This document shows positions 27,685 through 35,760 of a stretch of DNA of 64,000 nt, in pieces. Location of the stretch: contig NZ_JBHSFQ010000021.1 in assembly GCF_042653925.1 (NCBI RefSeq), positions 49,433 through 113,432 on the forward strand, written 5' to 3'. Numbering within the stretch: the first letter of the stretch is position 1; every line of letters begins with the position of its first letter. This DNA comes from Nocardiopsis_B mangrovi. Its GTDB lineage: Bacteria > Actinomycetota > Actinomycetes > Streptosporangiales > Streptosporangiaceae. The notes beneath the pieces are model-generated. The model worked only from the letters and a program-made list of their open reading frames with translations, was not told the DNA's origin and did no database searches. The position numbers and the translations under genes were made by a program.

Positions 27685-28743
27685 TCAGCCCCAGCAGTTC
27701 TCCAGGCCCCACGCACTGTCCTCGGATTCCACGCCGTCGACCGGGTCGTCGGTGATGAGCCGGACGCCGGTGTCCACGAAGTCCTTGCCCTCGGTGTTCT
27801 CGGGCAGCCGTCCGTCGTCGGCGTAGGCGGCGACGGCCGCCACACCGTCCTCGGCCATGACCAGCGGGAACTGCATGGCGGTGGCCTCGATGACCCCGGA
27901 TCCGACGTTCTCCACGCCGGGGCAGCCGCCGTCGACGGAGACGACGGTGATGTCGTCCTGGCGCCCCGCGGCCTCGACGGCCTCGTAGGCCCCGGCCGCG
28001 GCGGGCTCGTTGACGGTGTAGACGAGGTTGATCTCCGGGTCGCGCTGGAGCAGGTTCTCCATGGCCTGCCGCCCGCCCTCCTCGGCGCCCTCGGTGACCT
28101 CGTGGCCGGCGACGCGGTCGTCGTCCTCGTCGCCGATGACGCCCTCGTCGGCGATGTCGATGCCGAAGCCGCTCAGGAAGCCCTGGTCGCGGCCGATGTC
28201 CACCTCGGTGGGGTTGGGGTGGAGGTCGAGCATCGCGATGCGCGCCTCCTCCCCCTCGGCCTCGAACCTCGCGCTCGCCCACTGCCCGATGAGCTCCCCG
28301 GCGAGGAAGTTGTCGGTGGCGAACGTGGCGTCGACGGCGTCGGCGGGGTCGGTCGGGGTGTCGAGGGCGATGACGAGCATCCCGCTGTCGCGGGCGCGCT
28401 CTAGGACGGGGACGATCCCCTGGGAGTCGTTGGGCGTGATCAGCAGGCCCTCGGCGCCCGCCGCGATCAGGTTCTCCACCGCCTGGATCTGGCCCTCGTT
28501 GTCGCCGTCGTGCTCGCCGGCGTAGGTCTGGAGGGAGATGCCGTGCTCCTCGGCGGCGGCCTGGGCGCCTTCGCGCATCTTCACGAAGAAGGGGTTGGTG
28601 TCGGTCTTGGTGACGAGTCCGACCAGCGCCTCGCCGTCGTCGGCGGATCCCCCGCCGCATGCGGTGAGGGCGAGGGAGAGGGAGAGTGCGGCCCCGGCGA
28701 GCGGCAGGACGCGGCCGCGTGCCGGATGGGGGGTGGAGGGCAT
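27685..28743 (-). CDS. Sugar ABC transporter substrate-binding lipoprotein
   Basis: A 352-residue periplasmic-binding-protein type I (LacI-fold) solute receptor. It has a lipoprotein signal peptide with lipobox LTAC (Cys about 29). The mature part follows the ribose/fructose-binding pattern: VGLVTKTDTNPFFVKMREGA, QAVENLIAAGAEGLLITPNDS, VIALDTPTD, NEPAAAGAYEAVEAAG, VVSVDGGCPG. It would bind a monosaccharide at the outer face of the membrane. It is the first gene of the three-gene operon. A perfect 12-bp palindrome 44 nt upstream of the ATG is a candidate LacI operator. Confidence 0.92.
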   Translation of the reverse strand: MPSTPHPARGRVLPLAGAALSLSLALTACGGGSADDGEALVGLVTKTDTNPFFVKMREGAQAAAEEHGISLQTYAGEHDGDNEGQIQAVENLIAAGAEGLLITPNDSQGIVPVLERARDSGMLVIALDTPTDPADAVDATFATDNFLAGELIGQWASARFEAEGEEARIAMLDLHPNPTEVDIGRDQGFLSGFGIDIADEGVIGDEDDDRVAGHEVTEGAEEGGRQAMENLLQRDPEINLVYTVNEPAAAGAYEAVEAAGRQDDITVVSVDGGCPGVENVGSGVIEATAMQFPLVMAEDGVAAVAAYADDGRLPENTEGKDFVDTGVRLITDDPVDGVESEDSAWGLENCWG

Positions 28744-28787
28744 GACGTCTCCTCACAGACAACGGTGGTGTGTCCTGAGTCACGAGA

Positions 28788-28799
28788 GACAACGTTGTC
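28788..28799. promoter_or_regulatory. LacI-family operator (perfect palindrome) for the sugar operon
   Basis: GACAACGTTGTC is a perfect palindrome with the central CG typical of LacI-family sites, 44 nt before the binding-protein start. A related half site, GACAACGGTGG, lies at about 28758. The near-identical GACAACGTTGCC stands before the regulator gene. Confidence 0.7.
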
Positions 28800-28886
28800 C
28801 GTGAAGTGTGACCTCCGCATGACGGGGTGTCAATAGACCCTCACACAAGGGGAACGGAGGCGGAAACGTCCCCTCCGAGGTACCTT

Positions 28887-28898
28887 GACAACGTTGCC
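28887..28898. promoter_or_regulatory. Second LacI-family operator, regulator side
   Basis: GACAACGTTGCC differs from the perfect operator at 28788 by one base and lies about 100 bp away on the regulator side of the divergent gap (28744-29138). It probably mediates autoregulation or looping. Confidence 0.6.
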
Positions 28899-29138
28899 CC
28901 GGCCACGCATCGTGAGGGGCGCCGCACCGGTGCGCCCCGGAAGCGGCGTACACGCCGCGCTCAGGCACGGCCGGCGCCCGCGCGGCCCGCGGCCGGTAGG
29001 GGATCCGTGCTCTCCGGCCGGGGCGGCGGCACGGGCCGCGCCCGCCCGCCGCGGCACGGGACGGCCCATGAGCGGACCTGTCCTCGGCGCAGACCCGCGG
29101 CCCGGCGCCGCACCCGGACCAGGAAACGGGGGACATCG

Positions 29139-30212
29139 GTGCACGGTGACGCCGACACGGCGGCCTCGGCCCAGCGCCCGCTGCGCCGCTCGACGATGCG
29201 CGACGTCGCCGCGCTCGCCGGAGTGAGCATCAAGACGGTCTCACGGGTGATCAACGGCGTCTCCAGCGTCGCTCCCCCGCTGCGGGAGAAGGTGCAGAAG
29301 GCGATCGAGCAGCTGGACTTCCAGCCCAACCTGGCGGCGAGCAGCCTGCGCCGCGCCGGCCACCGCACCGGGCAGATCGCGCTGCTGCTGGAGGACCTGT
29401 CCAACCCGTTCTCGGCCACCCTGAACCGCGCCATCGAGGACGTCGCCCGCGCCCACGACACGCTGGTATTCGCCGGAAGCGTCGCCGAGGACCCCCGACG
29501 CGAGGTCGAACTCGCCCGCGCCTTCACGCTGCGCCGCGCCGACGGCCTGGTGATCGTTCCGGCGACGGCCGACCAGACCTACCTGCACAGCGAGGTCCGC
29601 GTGGGCACCCCCCTGGTGTTCGTCGACCGCCCGCCCAGAGGGATCGTCGCCGACAGCGTGCTCAGCACCAACACCGAGGGAGCCGCCCGCGCCGTGGGCC
29701 AGCTGGCCGACCACGGCCACGAGCGGATCGCCTACCTCGGCGACCACGCCGCCATCGTCACCGCCGCCCGCCGCTTCCGCGGCTACGAGCAGGAGATGGC
29801 CCGGCGCGGGCTGCGGATCGACCCCCGCACCGTCCGGCACGACCTCAACGACGCCTCCCTGGCGGCAGCGGCGGTCACCGAGCTGCTGGCCCTGGAGGAG
29901 CCGCCCACCGCCCTGTTCACCAGCCAGAACCTGGTCACGATCGGCGCGGTCACGGCGCTGCGCGACCTCGGCCTGCGCCACCGCGTGGCGGTGGCCGGTT
30001 TCGACGACTTCCCGCTGGCCGACCTGCTGGACCCCGCGGTCACCGTGGTCGCCCAGGACGTCCGGCGGATCGGCGCCACGGCGGCCCGGCTGCTGTTCGA
30101 GCGCATCGAAGGGGGCGACGGCCCGCCGCCGCGCGAGTGCCTGGTGCCGACCCGCCTGATCCCCCGCGGATCGGGCGAGATCCGCCCGCCGCGGGAGACG
30201 CGCCGGCGCTGA
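29139..30212 (+). CDS. LacI-family transcriptional regulator
   Basis: A 357-residue repressor. The helix-turn-helix is MRDVAALAGVSIKTVSRVINGV (about residues 20-41), followed by the hinge segment FQPNLAASSLRR. A periplasmic-binding-like effector domain comes next (IALLLEDLSNPFSATL, DGLVIVPA, IAYLGDHA, GFDDFPLADLL). It is divergent from the sugar ABC operon, and two matching palindromes between them make it the likely repressor, released by the transported sugar. GTG at 29139 follows GGGGGA; an in-frame ATG at 29196 is the alternative start and would leave a minimal HTH. Confidence 0.9.
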   Translation: MHGDADTAASAQRPLRRSTMRDVAALAGVSIKTVSRVINGVSSVAPPLREKVQKAIEQLDFQPNLAASSLRRAGHRTGQIALLLEDLSNPFSATLNRAIEDVARAHDTLVFAGSVAEDPRREVELARAFTLRRADGLVIVPATADQTYLHSEVRVGTPLVFVDRPPRGIVADSVLSTNTEGAARAVGQLADHGHERIAYLGDHAAIVTAARRFRGYEQEMARRGLRIDPRTVRHDLNDASLAAAAVTELLALEEPPTALFTSQNLVTIGAVTALRDLGLRHRVAVAGFDDFPLADLLDPAVTVVAQDVRRIGATAARLLFERIEGGDGPPPRECLVPTRLIPRGSGEIRPPRETRRR

Positions 30213-30217
30213 CGCGG

Positions 30218-30442
30218 TCAGTCCTTGGGGGCCAGGACCGCTCCCGCGCGGTCCAGCACCATGATGGCCTCGACCGGGCAGGACTCCGCCGCGTCGAGCA
30301 CCGCGTCATCGGGTTCGACGCTTTCGGCGACCGCCTCCGACAGGCCGGTGTCGTCGTCGAACGCGAAGTGGCCGGGCGCCGCCCCCACGCACATCCCCGA
30401 CCCGATGCACATCGACCCGTCGACCCGGACGTTCCAGCTCAT
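30218..30442 (-). CDS. Ferredoxin, 3Fe-4S type (P450 partner)
   Basis: A 74-residue small acidic ferredoxin. Cys12, Cys18 and Cys55-Pro are the only ligands; the central Cys of the CxxCxxC pattern is replaced in CIGSGMC, which indicates a 3Fe-4S cluster of the kind that feeds electrons to actinomycete P450s. The ATG lies 10 nt behind the P450 stop, so the two are co-transcribed. Convergent with the LacI gene. Confidence 0.9.
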   Translation of the reverse strand: MSWNVRVDGSMCIGSGMCVGAAPGHFAFDDDTGLSEAVAESVEPDDAVLDAAESCPVEAIMVLDRAGAVLAPKD

Positions 30443-30452
30443 GTTCCGCTCC

Positions 30453-31643
30453 TCACCAGCTGACCGGCAGTGCGATCAGCCCTCGTGCCAGCGTCCCAGT
30501 CTTCCACCTCAGATCGGGCTCGGGGACGGCGAACCGGAGCCCGGGAAAGCGCCGGGTCAGGGTCCGCAGGGCGACCTGGAGCTCCATGCGGGCGAGCAGC
30601 GCGCCGAGGCAGTGGTGGACGCCGTGGCCGAACCCGAGGTGCGGGTTGCGGTCGCGGTCCAACACCACGTCCTCGGGGTCGCCCCACACGGCGGGGTCGC
30701 GATTGGCGGCGGAGACGAACGGGATCACCGCGTCGCCCGCGCGGACCGTGCCGCCGGCGAGTTCGACGTCCTCCAGCGCATAGCGGGCGAAGTCGAACGC
30801 CTCGCCCAGGGGGATGTGGCGGGTCAGCTCCTCGACGGCCGGCGGGATCAGCCCGGGGTCGGCCACGAGCCGCGCCCACGCCCCCTCGCGGGTCAGCAGC
30901 GCGTAGACGAAGTTGGCGATCTGCGACGACGTGGCCTCGTGCCCGGCGATCAGCAGGGTCATCGCCAGCGACACCAGCTCGGCCTCGCTCAGGCGGTCGT
31001 GGTCGTCCCTGGCCTCGACGAGTCCGGTGATGAGGTCGTCGGCGGGCTCGGCCCGGCGGAGTCCGATGAGCCTGCTCACGTAGGCGCGCATCGCCTCGGA
31101 CGACTCCTCGACCTCGTCGCGGGGGGCGGAGGTCGAGATGATGGTCTCGGACCAGTCGTGGAACAGCACGCGGTCCTCGAAGGGCACCCCCAGCAGCTCG
31201 CAGATGACGGCGATGACGAAGGGCAGGGAGAAGCGCTCGACCAGGTCGGCGGGGGCGCCGTCGGCCAGCATCTCCGTGAGGAGGCGGTCGGCGATCGCCT
31301 CGGTGCGCGGTTGCAGCGCCTCGACGCGCCGCGCGGTGAACGCCTTGGCGACCAGCCGGCGCAGCCGGGTGTGGTCGGGGGGATCCATGGAGACGATGGT
31401 GTCGGGGCGCATCCGCAGCGGGCGCGCGCGGGGTTCGTCGCGGTCGACCGCCACGGCCCGGCTGAAGCGCGGGTCGGACAGCACGGTCTTGACGTCGCGG
31501 TACCGGGTTACCAGCCACGCGTCGTCGCCGTAGGCGAGCCGGACCCGGACCAGGGGGCGGTCGCGCAGTTCGGCGTAGGCGGGGTCGAGAGTGAGGCGGT
31601 CGGAGGGGTTGAAGGGGTAGGGGCGCGCGGTGGATTCGGTGAT
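30453..31643 (-). CDS. Cytochrome P450 with ATC in place of a start codon
   Basis: The frame encodes a full-length P450 of 396 residues: N-terminal ARPYPFNPSDRLTLDPAY, RLAYGDDAWLVTRYRDVKTVL, DPPDHTRLRR, I-helix AGHEATS, ExxR in EELTR and heme loop FGHGVHHCLG. No ATG, GTG or TTG exists in this frame between the upstream stop (near 31729) and the expected N-terminus. The natural start position, just behind CGGGAGCACAGC, reads ATC-ACC-GAA. The first in-frame GTG is at 31484, which would delete about 53 N-terminal residues. Either ATC is used inefficiently, the gene is crippled by a start-codon mutation, or there is a sequence error. The downstream ferredoxin is intact. The substrate is unknown. 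Confidence 0.8.
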   Translation of the reverse strand: MTESTARPYPFNPSDRLTLDPAYAELRDRPLVRVRLAYGDDAWLVTRYRDVKTVLSDPRFSRAVAVDRDEPRARPLRMRPDTIVSMDPPDHTRLRRLVAKAFTARRVEALQPRTEAIADRLLTEMLADGAPADLVERFSLPFVIAVICELLGVPFEDRVLFHDWSETIISTSAPRDEVEESSEAMRAYVSRLIGLRRAEPADDLITGLVEARDDHDRLSEAELVSLAMTLLIAGHEATSSQIANFVYALLTREGAWARLVADPGLIPPAVEELTRHIPLGEAFDFARYALEDVELAGGTVRAGDAVIPFVSAANRDPAVWGDPEDVVLDRDRNPHLGFGHGVHHCLGALLARMELQVALRTLTRRFPGLRFAVPEPDLRWKTGTLARGLIALPVSW

Positions 31644-32011
31644 GCTGTGCTCCCGAGGCGTCGGTGCCGGTGCGCGGTCATGTGGCGACCGCCCGCGCCA
31701 CCGGCCCGCAGGCGACCCCCGTACGTGATCGAACCCTCACGAAATGTTATACCCGCACGGCAAGCGGGATCCACGCTTTCCCCAACCCCCGCGCACCTGT
31801 GCTCACGCACCGGCCGACCGGTCCACCCCTCGGCCCGGCGTCCGGTCACCGCGTACGCGAACCGCCGCCGCCGAGCCGGACGGTGGCCGGGTCCGGTCAG
31901 CGGGATGCCGTGGTGCCCAATGTCGCCTCGCGATCGCGGTCGCCCCGGCACGATCGGTCATGACGCCTTGTCCCCGCACTGGGCGGACATCCCTGAGTCG
32001 AGAGGCGCGTG
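31644..32011. other. Divergent intergenic region
   Basis: About 370 bp between the P450 and a lipoprotein gene. GTATAAC around 31750 (minus strand) could be a -10 element for the P450 operon. Nothing else is recognised. Confidence 0.35.
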
Positions 32012-32428
32012 ATGGTGCGAGCACTAACCGGGATCTTCATCCTCGCGGCACTGACGGCGTGTGGGGGCGGTGAGAGCGGGGCAGACCCGTCTCCCTCCCC
32101 TTCGCCATCCGCTTCTCCTTCGCCATCGCCATCCGCCGAGCCGGCGTACCCGACGGCGCCGCCTCCGGTGACATCGACGCCCTCGGCGGACATCACCGAG
32201 GAGGAGGCCACCGGCGACGCCTGCGAGGGCGTCGACGAGGCACTGGAAGCCCGGGAGACCGGCAACGCGCTCCTCGCAGGCGGCAGGATGCAGCTCACGC
32301 TGACGCAACTGCAGGCGAATCGCCCCTACCTCGACGATGAGGTGGTCCGGATCTATGAGGAGAATTTCGAGGAGCCCGAGGAGACGGTGTCGCTGCTCGC
32401 GGACTGGTGCGAGGAGAACGGCTACTAG
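32012..32428 (+). CDS. Small secreted lipoprotein, unknown function
   Basis: A 138-residue protein with a short hydrophobic signal and lipobox LTAC, so it should be lipid-anchored outside the membrane. A Ser/Pro linker (repeated SPSPSAS units) separates the anchor from an acidic domain of about 80 residues that contains two Cys (DACEGVDEAL and ADWCEENGY), possibly a disulfide. GAGAGG precedes a GTG-ATG pair at 32009/32012. The family is not recognised. Confidence 0.7.
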   Translation: MVRALTGIFILAALTACGGGESGADPSPSPSPSASPSPSPSAEPAYPTAPPPVTSTPSADITEEEATGDACEGVDEALEARETGNALLAGGRMQLTLTQLQANRPYLDDEVVRIYEENFEEPEETVSLLADWCEENGY

Positions 32429-32714
32429 CCGAACGCCGGCCGGGGCGTCCCACGCCGCAGTGCCCGGCGGAGGGCGGTGACCCCTCATGTGAACGCGCCG
32501 GCATCGGGGCCGCCGCGGGCGGACTCGGGGCACCGAAGGGATCGGTGCGCAGCAGTTCCTCGGCGCCGCCGCGCGCGCACCACTCCCGGTGGTGGCGGTC
32601 GAGGTCGGCGGAGCAGTCGCTCTCGCCGCTGGAGACCACGAAGGCGGGGCGGCGCGCGGAACGGCGGACGGCGGAGCGGGTGCGGACCACGCGGGGGCGG
32701 AGGGCACGGCCACG

Positions 32715-32985
32715 CCGGGAATCGGCGGCAACACCACCCTGACCGTACTGGTGACCAACGTGCGGCTGAGCGACCCGTCGCTGCCCCGGATGGCGCGGCA
32801 GGTCCACAGTTCGATGCACCGCGCGATCCAGCCGTTCCACACCGAGACCGACGGCGACATCATGTACGCATTGACCACCGACGAGGTCGCCCTGACCGGA
32901 ACGACCCCCACCGGCCTGGGCACCCTCGCCTCCGAGGTGGCCTGGGACGCGGTCCTGTCCTGCGCGGACCGACCCCACCCCGGGG
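32715..32985 (+). pseudogene. Remnant of a P1/DmpA-family (S58) aminopeptidase
   Basis: A stretch of about 85 residues matches the C-terminal third of DmpA-type self-processing aminopeptidases: GGNTTLTVLVTNVRL, ARQVHSSMHRAIQP and TETDGDIMYALTT, then a helix ending EVAWDAVL. The upstream part with the nucleophile is missing, no plausible start precedes it, and the frame continues into unrelated sequence, so this is a decayed fragment. The rest of the 834-bp gap 32429-33262 holds no recognisable gene; a coding-like minus-strand stretch near 32500-32640 could be another remnant but its family is unclear. Confidence 0.65.
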
Positions 32986-33262
32986 GCGTCGAAGCCCGGC
33001 GGGGGCACCGACGCCCCCGCCGGGCAAACCGCGCCCGCGACACGACAGAGACCGACACCAAGAGCAAGGCCAAGACGACGGTGGCCACCGGCCCACCACG
33101 CCGCCGGCCACCGGGAATCGACGTCCCGCCGAACCACTCGCCCCGCGACCACGGGACCAACGCCCGGCCGGGCCGGTCTCACCCGCGTCTCCAGGAGACG
33201 ACACCCCACCGAGCCCACAGCCACCACACGCCCACACGATGACAATGGAAGTGGACGACCGC

Positions 33263-33916
33263 ATGCACACCTTCCCGAGCTACGCGGCCGACGACCCCCG
33301 CCTGGCGGCGGCTCTCGTCCGGGAGCACCCGTTCACCCTGCTCGTGAGCGGCGGTGAGGTCCCCGTGGCGACCCACACCCCGGTGATCCCCGAACCGGGC
33401 GGCGGCGCCGTCACCTCCTTCGTCGGCACCACCCTGCTGGGGCACGTCGCCCGCGCCAACCCGCACTGGCGGCTGTTCGAGGAGCACCCGCGGGTGCTCG
33501 TGGTGTTCTCCGGGCCCCACGGCTATGTGTCGCCGACGACCTACGACGCCGATCCCACCGCGCCGACCTGGAACTACGCGGCCGTGCACCTCACCGGCAC
33601 GGTCGAGCCCATCACCGACGACACCGGGGCTCTCCGGGTGGTGGAGGAGACCGTCCGTGCGATGGAGTCGCGGCGCTCACCCGCCTGGGACATGGCCCCC
33701 TCTCGCGAGCTGTTCCACCGGATCATCGGCGGCGTGGCCGCCTTCCGCATCCACGTGGAGACCCAGCAGAGCACGTTCAAGCTCAGCCAGGACCTCGAAG
33801 CGCCGATCCGCCACCGCGTCCGCGACGAGTTCGCCGACGGCGACCACCCCAACCCACCCCTGGCTGACCTGATGACCCGCGCCGACCCACGCTACGACGC
33901 GCCACCCGACCACTGA
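33263..33916 (+). CDS. PaiB-like FMN-binding protein
   Basis: A 217-residue protein of the FMN-binding negative transcriptional regulator (PaiB) family, a split-barrel flavin fold. It begins MHTFPSYAADDPRLAAAL like family members and shows HPFTLLVSGG, ATHTPVIPEP, LLGHVARANPHW, FSGPHGYVSPTTY, VPTWNY-like TWNYAAVHL and a C-terminal segment (STFKLSQD) conserved in the family. ATG 33263 is chosen to fit the usual N-terminus; an ATG at 33239 is in frame. Family members are linked to protease or sporulation control in Bacillus, but many may be flavin reductases. It appears to be monocistronic. Confidence 0.85.
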   Translation: MHTFPSYAADDPRLAAALVREHPFTLLVSGGEVPVATHTPVIPEPGGGAVTSFVGTTLLGHVARANPHWRLFEEHPRVLVVFSGPHGYVSPTTYDADPTAPTWNYAAVHLTGTVEPITDDTGALRVVEETVRAMESRRSPAWDMAPSRELFHRIIGGVAAFRIHVETQQSTFKLSQDLEAPIRHRVRDEFADGDHPNPPLADLMTRADPRYDAPPDH

Positions 33917-34069
33917 CCCGCCGTCGACGCCCGGCCGCTGCAACTCGCCACCGAGCCCCGCCCGGCCGACCGCCCCCGTCGTCTACCCGATCGGCTGACC
34001 ACCGATATCGCCCGGTCGGCTGACCGCCGCCAACGCCCCCGCGACGCACCGAGCCTCCAGAGGAGCCCT

Positions 34070-35149
34070 ATGACCGTGCACACCTTCACCACCCCCGCTG
34101 CCGGACCCGCCCAGCGCGCCCGCGCGTTCGGGACGGCGTGGCGCACACAGATCGGCGCGAACCTGGAGGACTACCTGCGCCTCTTCGCCGCGGTCGGCGC
34201 CCCCGCCGGCCGGGTACGGCCGTGGGCCGAGCGCGCGCTGGAGCAGACCGCCGCATGGGCCCCCGCGCTCGCCGACGAGATCACCGGGATCGCCACCGGA
34301 GCGGGCATCGAGCCGTGGCAGGCCGCGGCGCTCAACGCACGCACCGAGATCCTCGCGGCGGCCGGGCACCGCGGACGCGGCGAGTGCTCGACGGCGGTGG
34401 TCCTGCCGGGGGCGGGCCGGGCACCGCGCACCACGCAGACCTGGGACTGGCACGACGCGATCGGGCACGACCTGGTGGTGTGGGCGTTCGAGCCGCGTCC
34501 CGGGCACACCGTGCGCTGCTTCACCGAGTTCGGGGTGCTGGGCAAGATCGGGGTGAACAGCTCAGGGCTGGGGCTGCACTTCAACATCTTGCGGCACGTC
34601 TCGGACCACGCGGAGATCGGGGTGCCCGTGCACGTCGTCGCGCGCCGCATCCTCGACGAGGCCACGACGGTGGAAGAGGCCACCGCGATCGCGCGCTCGG
34701 CACGCGTGTCGGCGTCCACGGTGATCAGCGTGGCGACGTTCGACGGCGAGCACGGGCGAACACGCGGCCTGGAACTGTGCCCGATGGGCGTCGCCGAACT
34801 GGAACCGGACGAGAACGGGGTGCTCCTGCACACCAACCACTTCCTCGACCCCGCCTTGGCCGAGGGCCAGCAGGAGATCCTGGACGGATCCTCCACCCAC
34901 CCCCGTCTGGCGGCCCTACACGACCGCGTCACCCCACTCGGCTCCCCCGACCCCCTAGACCGGGCACGCTCCCTCCTCGACCACAATCCGGACGGCACCG
35001 GAATCTGCTGCCACCCCGACCCCGCCAAGCCCATCCACGAACGCTGGCAGACCCTCCTCACCATCACCCTAGACCTGGAAACCACCCACCTCACCTACCA
35101 CGACGGCGGCCCCTGCACAGTGACCCGGGAGACCTGGCACACCTTCTGA
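34070..35149 (+). CDS. C45 autoproteolytic acyltransferase/hydrolase
   Basis: A 359-residue Ntn-hydrolase resembling the isopenicillin N acyltransferase (peptidase C45) family. Activation would occur by self-cleavage before Cys106 in RGECSTAVV, making the Cys the N-terminal nucleophile of the beta subunit. Other family segments are TWDWHDAIGHDLVVW, GKIGVNSSGLGLHFNIL and VLLHTNHFLDP. Members hydrolyse or transfer acyl groups on amides; penicillin synthesis is not implied because no beta-lactam genes are nearby. Start ATG 34070 has AGAGGAG 6 nt upstream. No signal peptide is seen. Confidence 0.87.
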   Translation: MTVHTFTTPAAGPAQRARAFGTAWRTQIGANLEDYLRLFAAVGAPAGRVRPWAERALEQTAAWAPALADEITGIATGAGIEPWQAAALNARTEILAAAGHRGRGECSTAVVLPGAGRAPRTTQTWDWHDAIGHDLVVWAFEPRPGHTVRCFTEFGVLGKIGVNSSGLGLHFNILRHVSDHAEIGVPVHVVARRILDEATTVEEATAIARSARVSASTVISVATFDGEHGRTRGLELCPMGVAELEPDENGVLLHTNHFLDPALAEGQQEILDGSSTHPRLAALHDRVTPLGSPDPLDRARSLLDHNPDGTGICCHPDPAKPIHERWQTLLTITLDLETTHLTYHDGGPCTVTRETWHTF

Positions 35150-35247
35150 TCCGCTCGGCCATATCCCACGAAACGGAAACCCGCCGTCATCAACGGCACA
35201 TTCCGCCTGCGAGCAGCAGGCTCTTGGATGCCAGGAGTGCGGGCGTC

Positions 35248-35337
35248 GGGACCACCCCCGCGTGCGCGGGGAGCAGTGGCACGGGCCAGGCGGGCACCAG
35301 CACGCCAGGGGACCATCCCCGCGTGCGCGGGGAGCAG
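35248..35337 (-). CRISPR. Two-repeat type I-E-like CRISPR remnant, no cas genes
   Basis: Two 29-bp repeats (35248-35276 and 35309-35337) begin GGGACCA[C/T]CCCCGCG on the plus strand, differ at one position and flank a 32-bp spacer. The 61-bp period and the GC-rich stem CCCCGCG-TGCG-CGGGG are those of type I-E arrays. By comparison with the E. coli repeat, transcription would be from the minus strand with an ATGGTCCC-like 5' handle, so the variant repeat at 35248 is the distal one. No cas gene or AT-rich leader is seen in the surrounding gap (35150-35760). Confidence 0.8.
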
Positions 35338-35636
35338 GCTTGTTCACCTGGGACGATACTCGCGGGATGGCCCGTATGGAACCACTTCGCCTTCGGGGAC
35401 CACAGGCGCCTGATGGATGCAGTGTATGGGGGCAGGCGAGCGGCCGACTGGCCCGAGACCGTTGGCTGGCGGTGAGTTCGCTCGGTTCGTGGATCGTGAG
35501 GCAGCCTGCGGGGCTAAGGGCTCGCTTGCGACGCGTGGGGGCCCGACGCCCGGGGCCCGTAGTGGTCGTCGGCCTCCGAGGTGACGCGGCCTGTCGTGCG
35601 CGTTGGAAATGGGTGGCGCCTGATGGTGGGATCGGT

Positions 35637-35655
35637 TCAGGATAGCCTTACCTGA
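35637..35655. promoter_or_regulatory. Iron box (DtxR/IdeR-type operator)
   Basis: TCAGGATAGCCTTACCTGA is a 19-bp palindrome with 7 of 9 arm pairs matching, close to the actinobacterial iron-box consensus (TTAGGTTAGGCTAACCTAA). It lies about 105 nt before the first ABC transporter gene and predicts repression of that operon under iron sufficiency. Confidence 0.7.
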
Positions 35656-35760
35656 GTTCTGACCAGTTTGCGGGGAGTTCCATGATCCATCGGCAGTCGG
35701 CCGCCGCGTCCTGTCGCCGTTTCGGGGCGGCCGGTTTCTTCAGAGGTGGGGCGGTGCGTC

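Noticed and set aside
31508..31951. ATG-started frame over the P450 5' region
   Set aside because: It is in the wrong frame, with Pro/Thr-rich translation; the P450 N-terminal sequence is clear in the neighbouring frame despite lacking a start codon.
32295..33245. Minus-strand open frame containing a coding-like stretch (RHHREWCARGGAEELL)
   Set aside because: The short stretch may be a remnant, but no family could be named and the rest of the frame overlaps the S58 remnant and looks random.
35188..35216. Possible third CRISPR repeat
   Set aside because: Only the terminal GAGCAG matches at the right spacing; the stem is absent, so it is not counted as a repeat.
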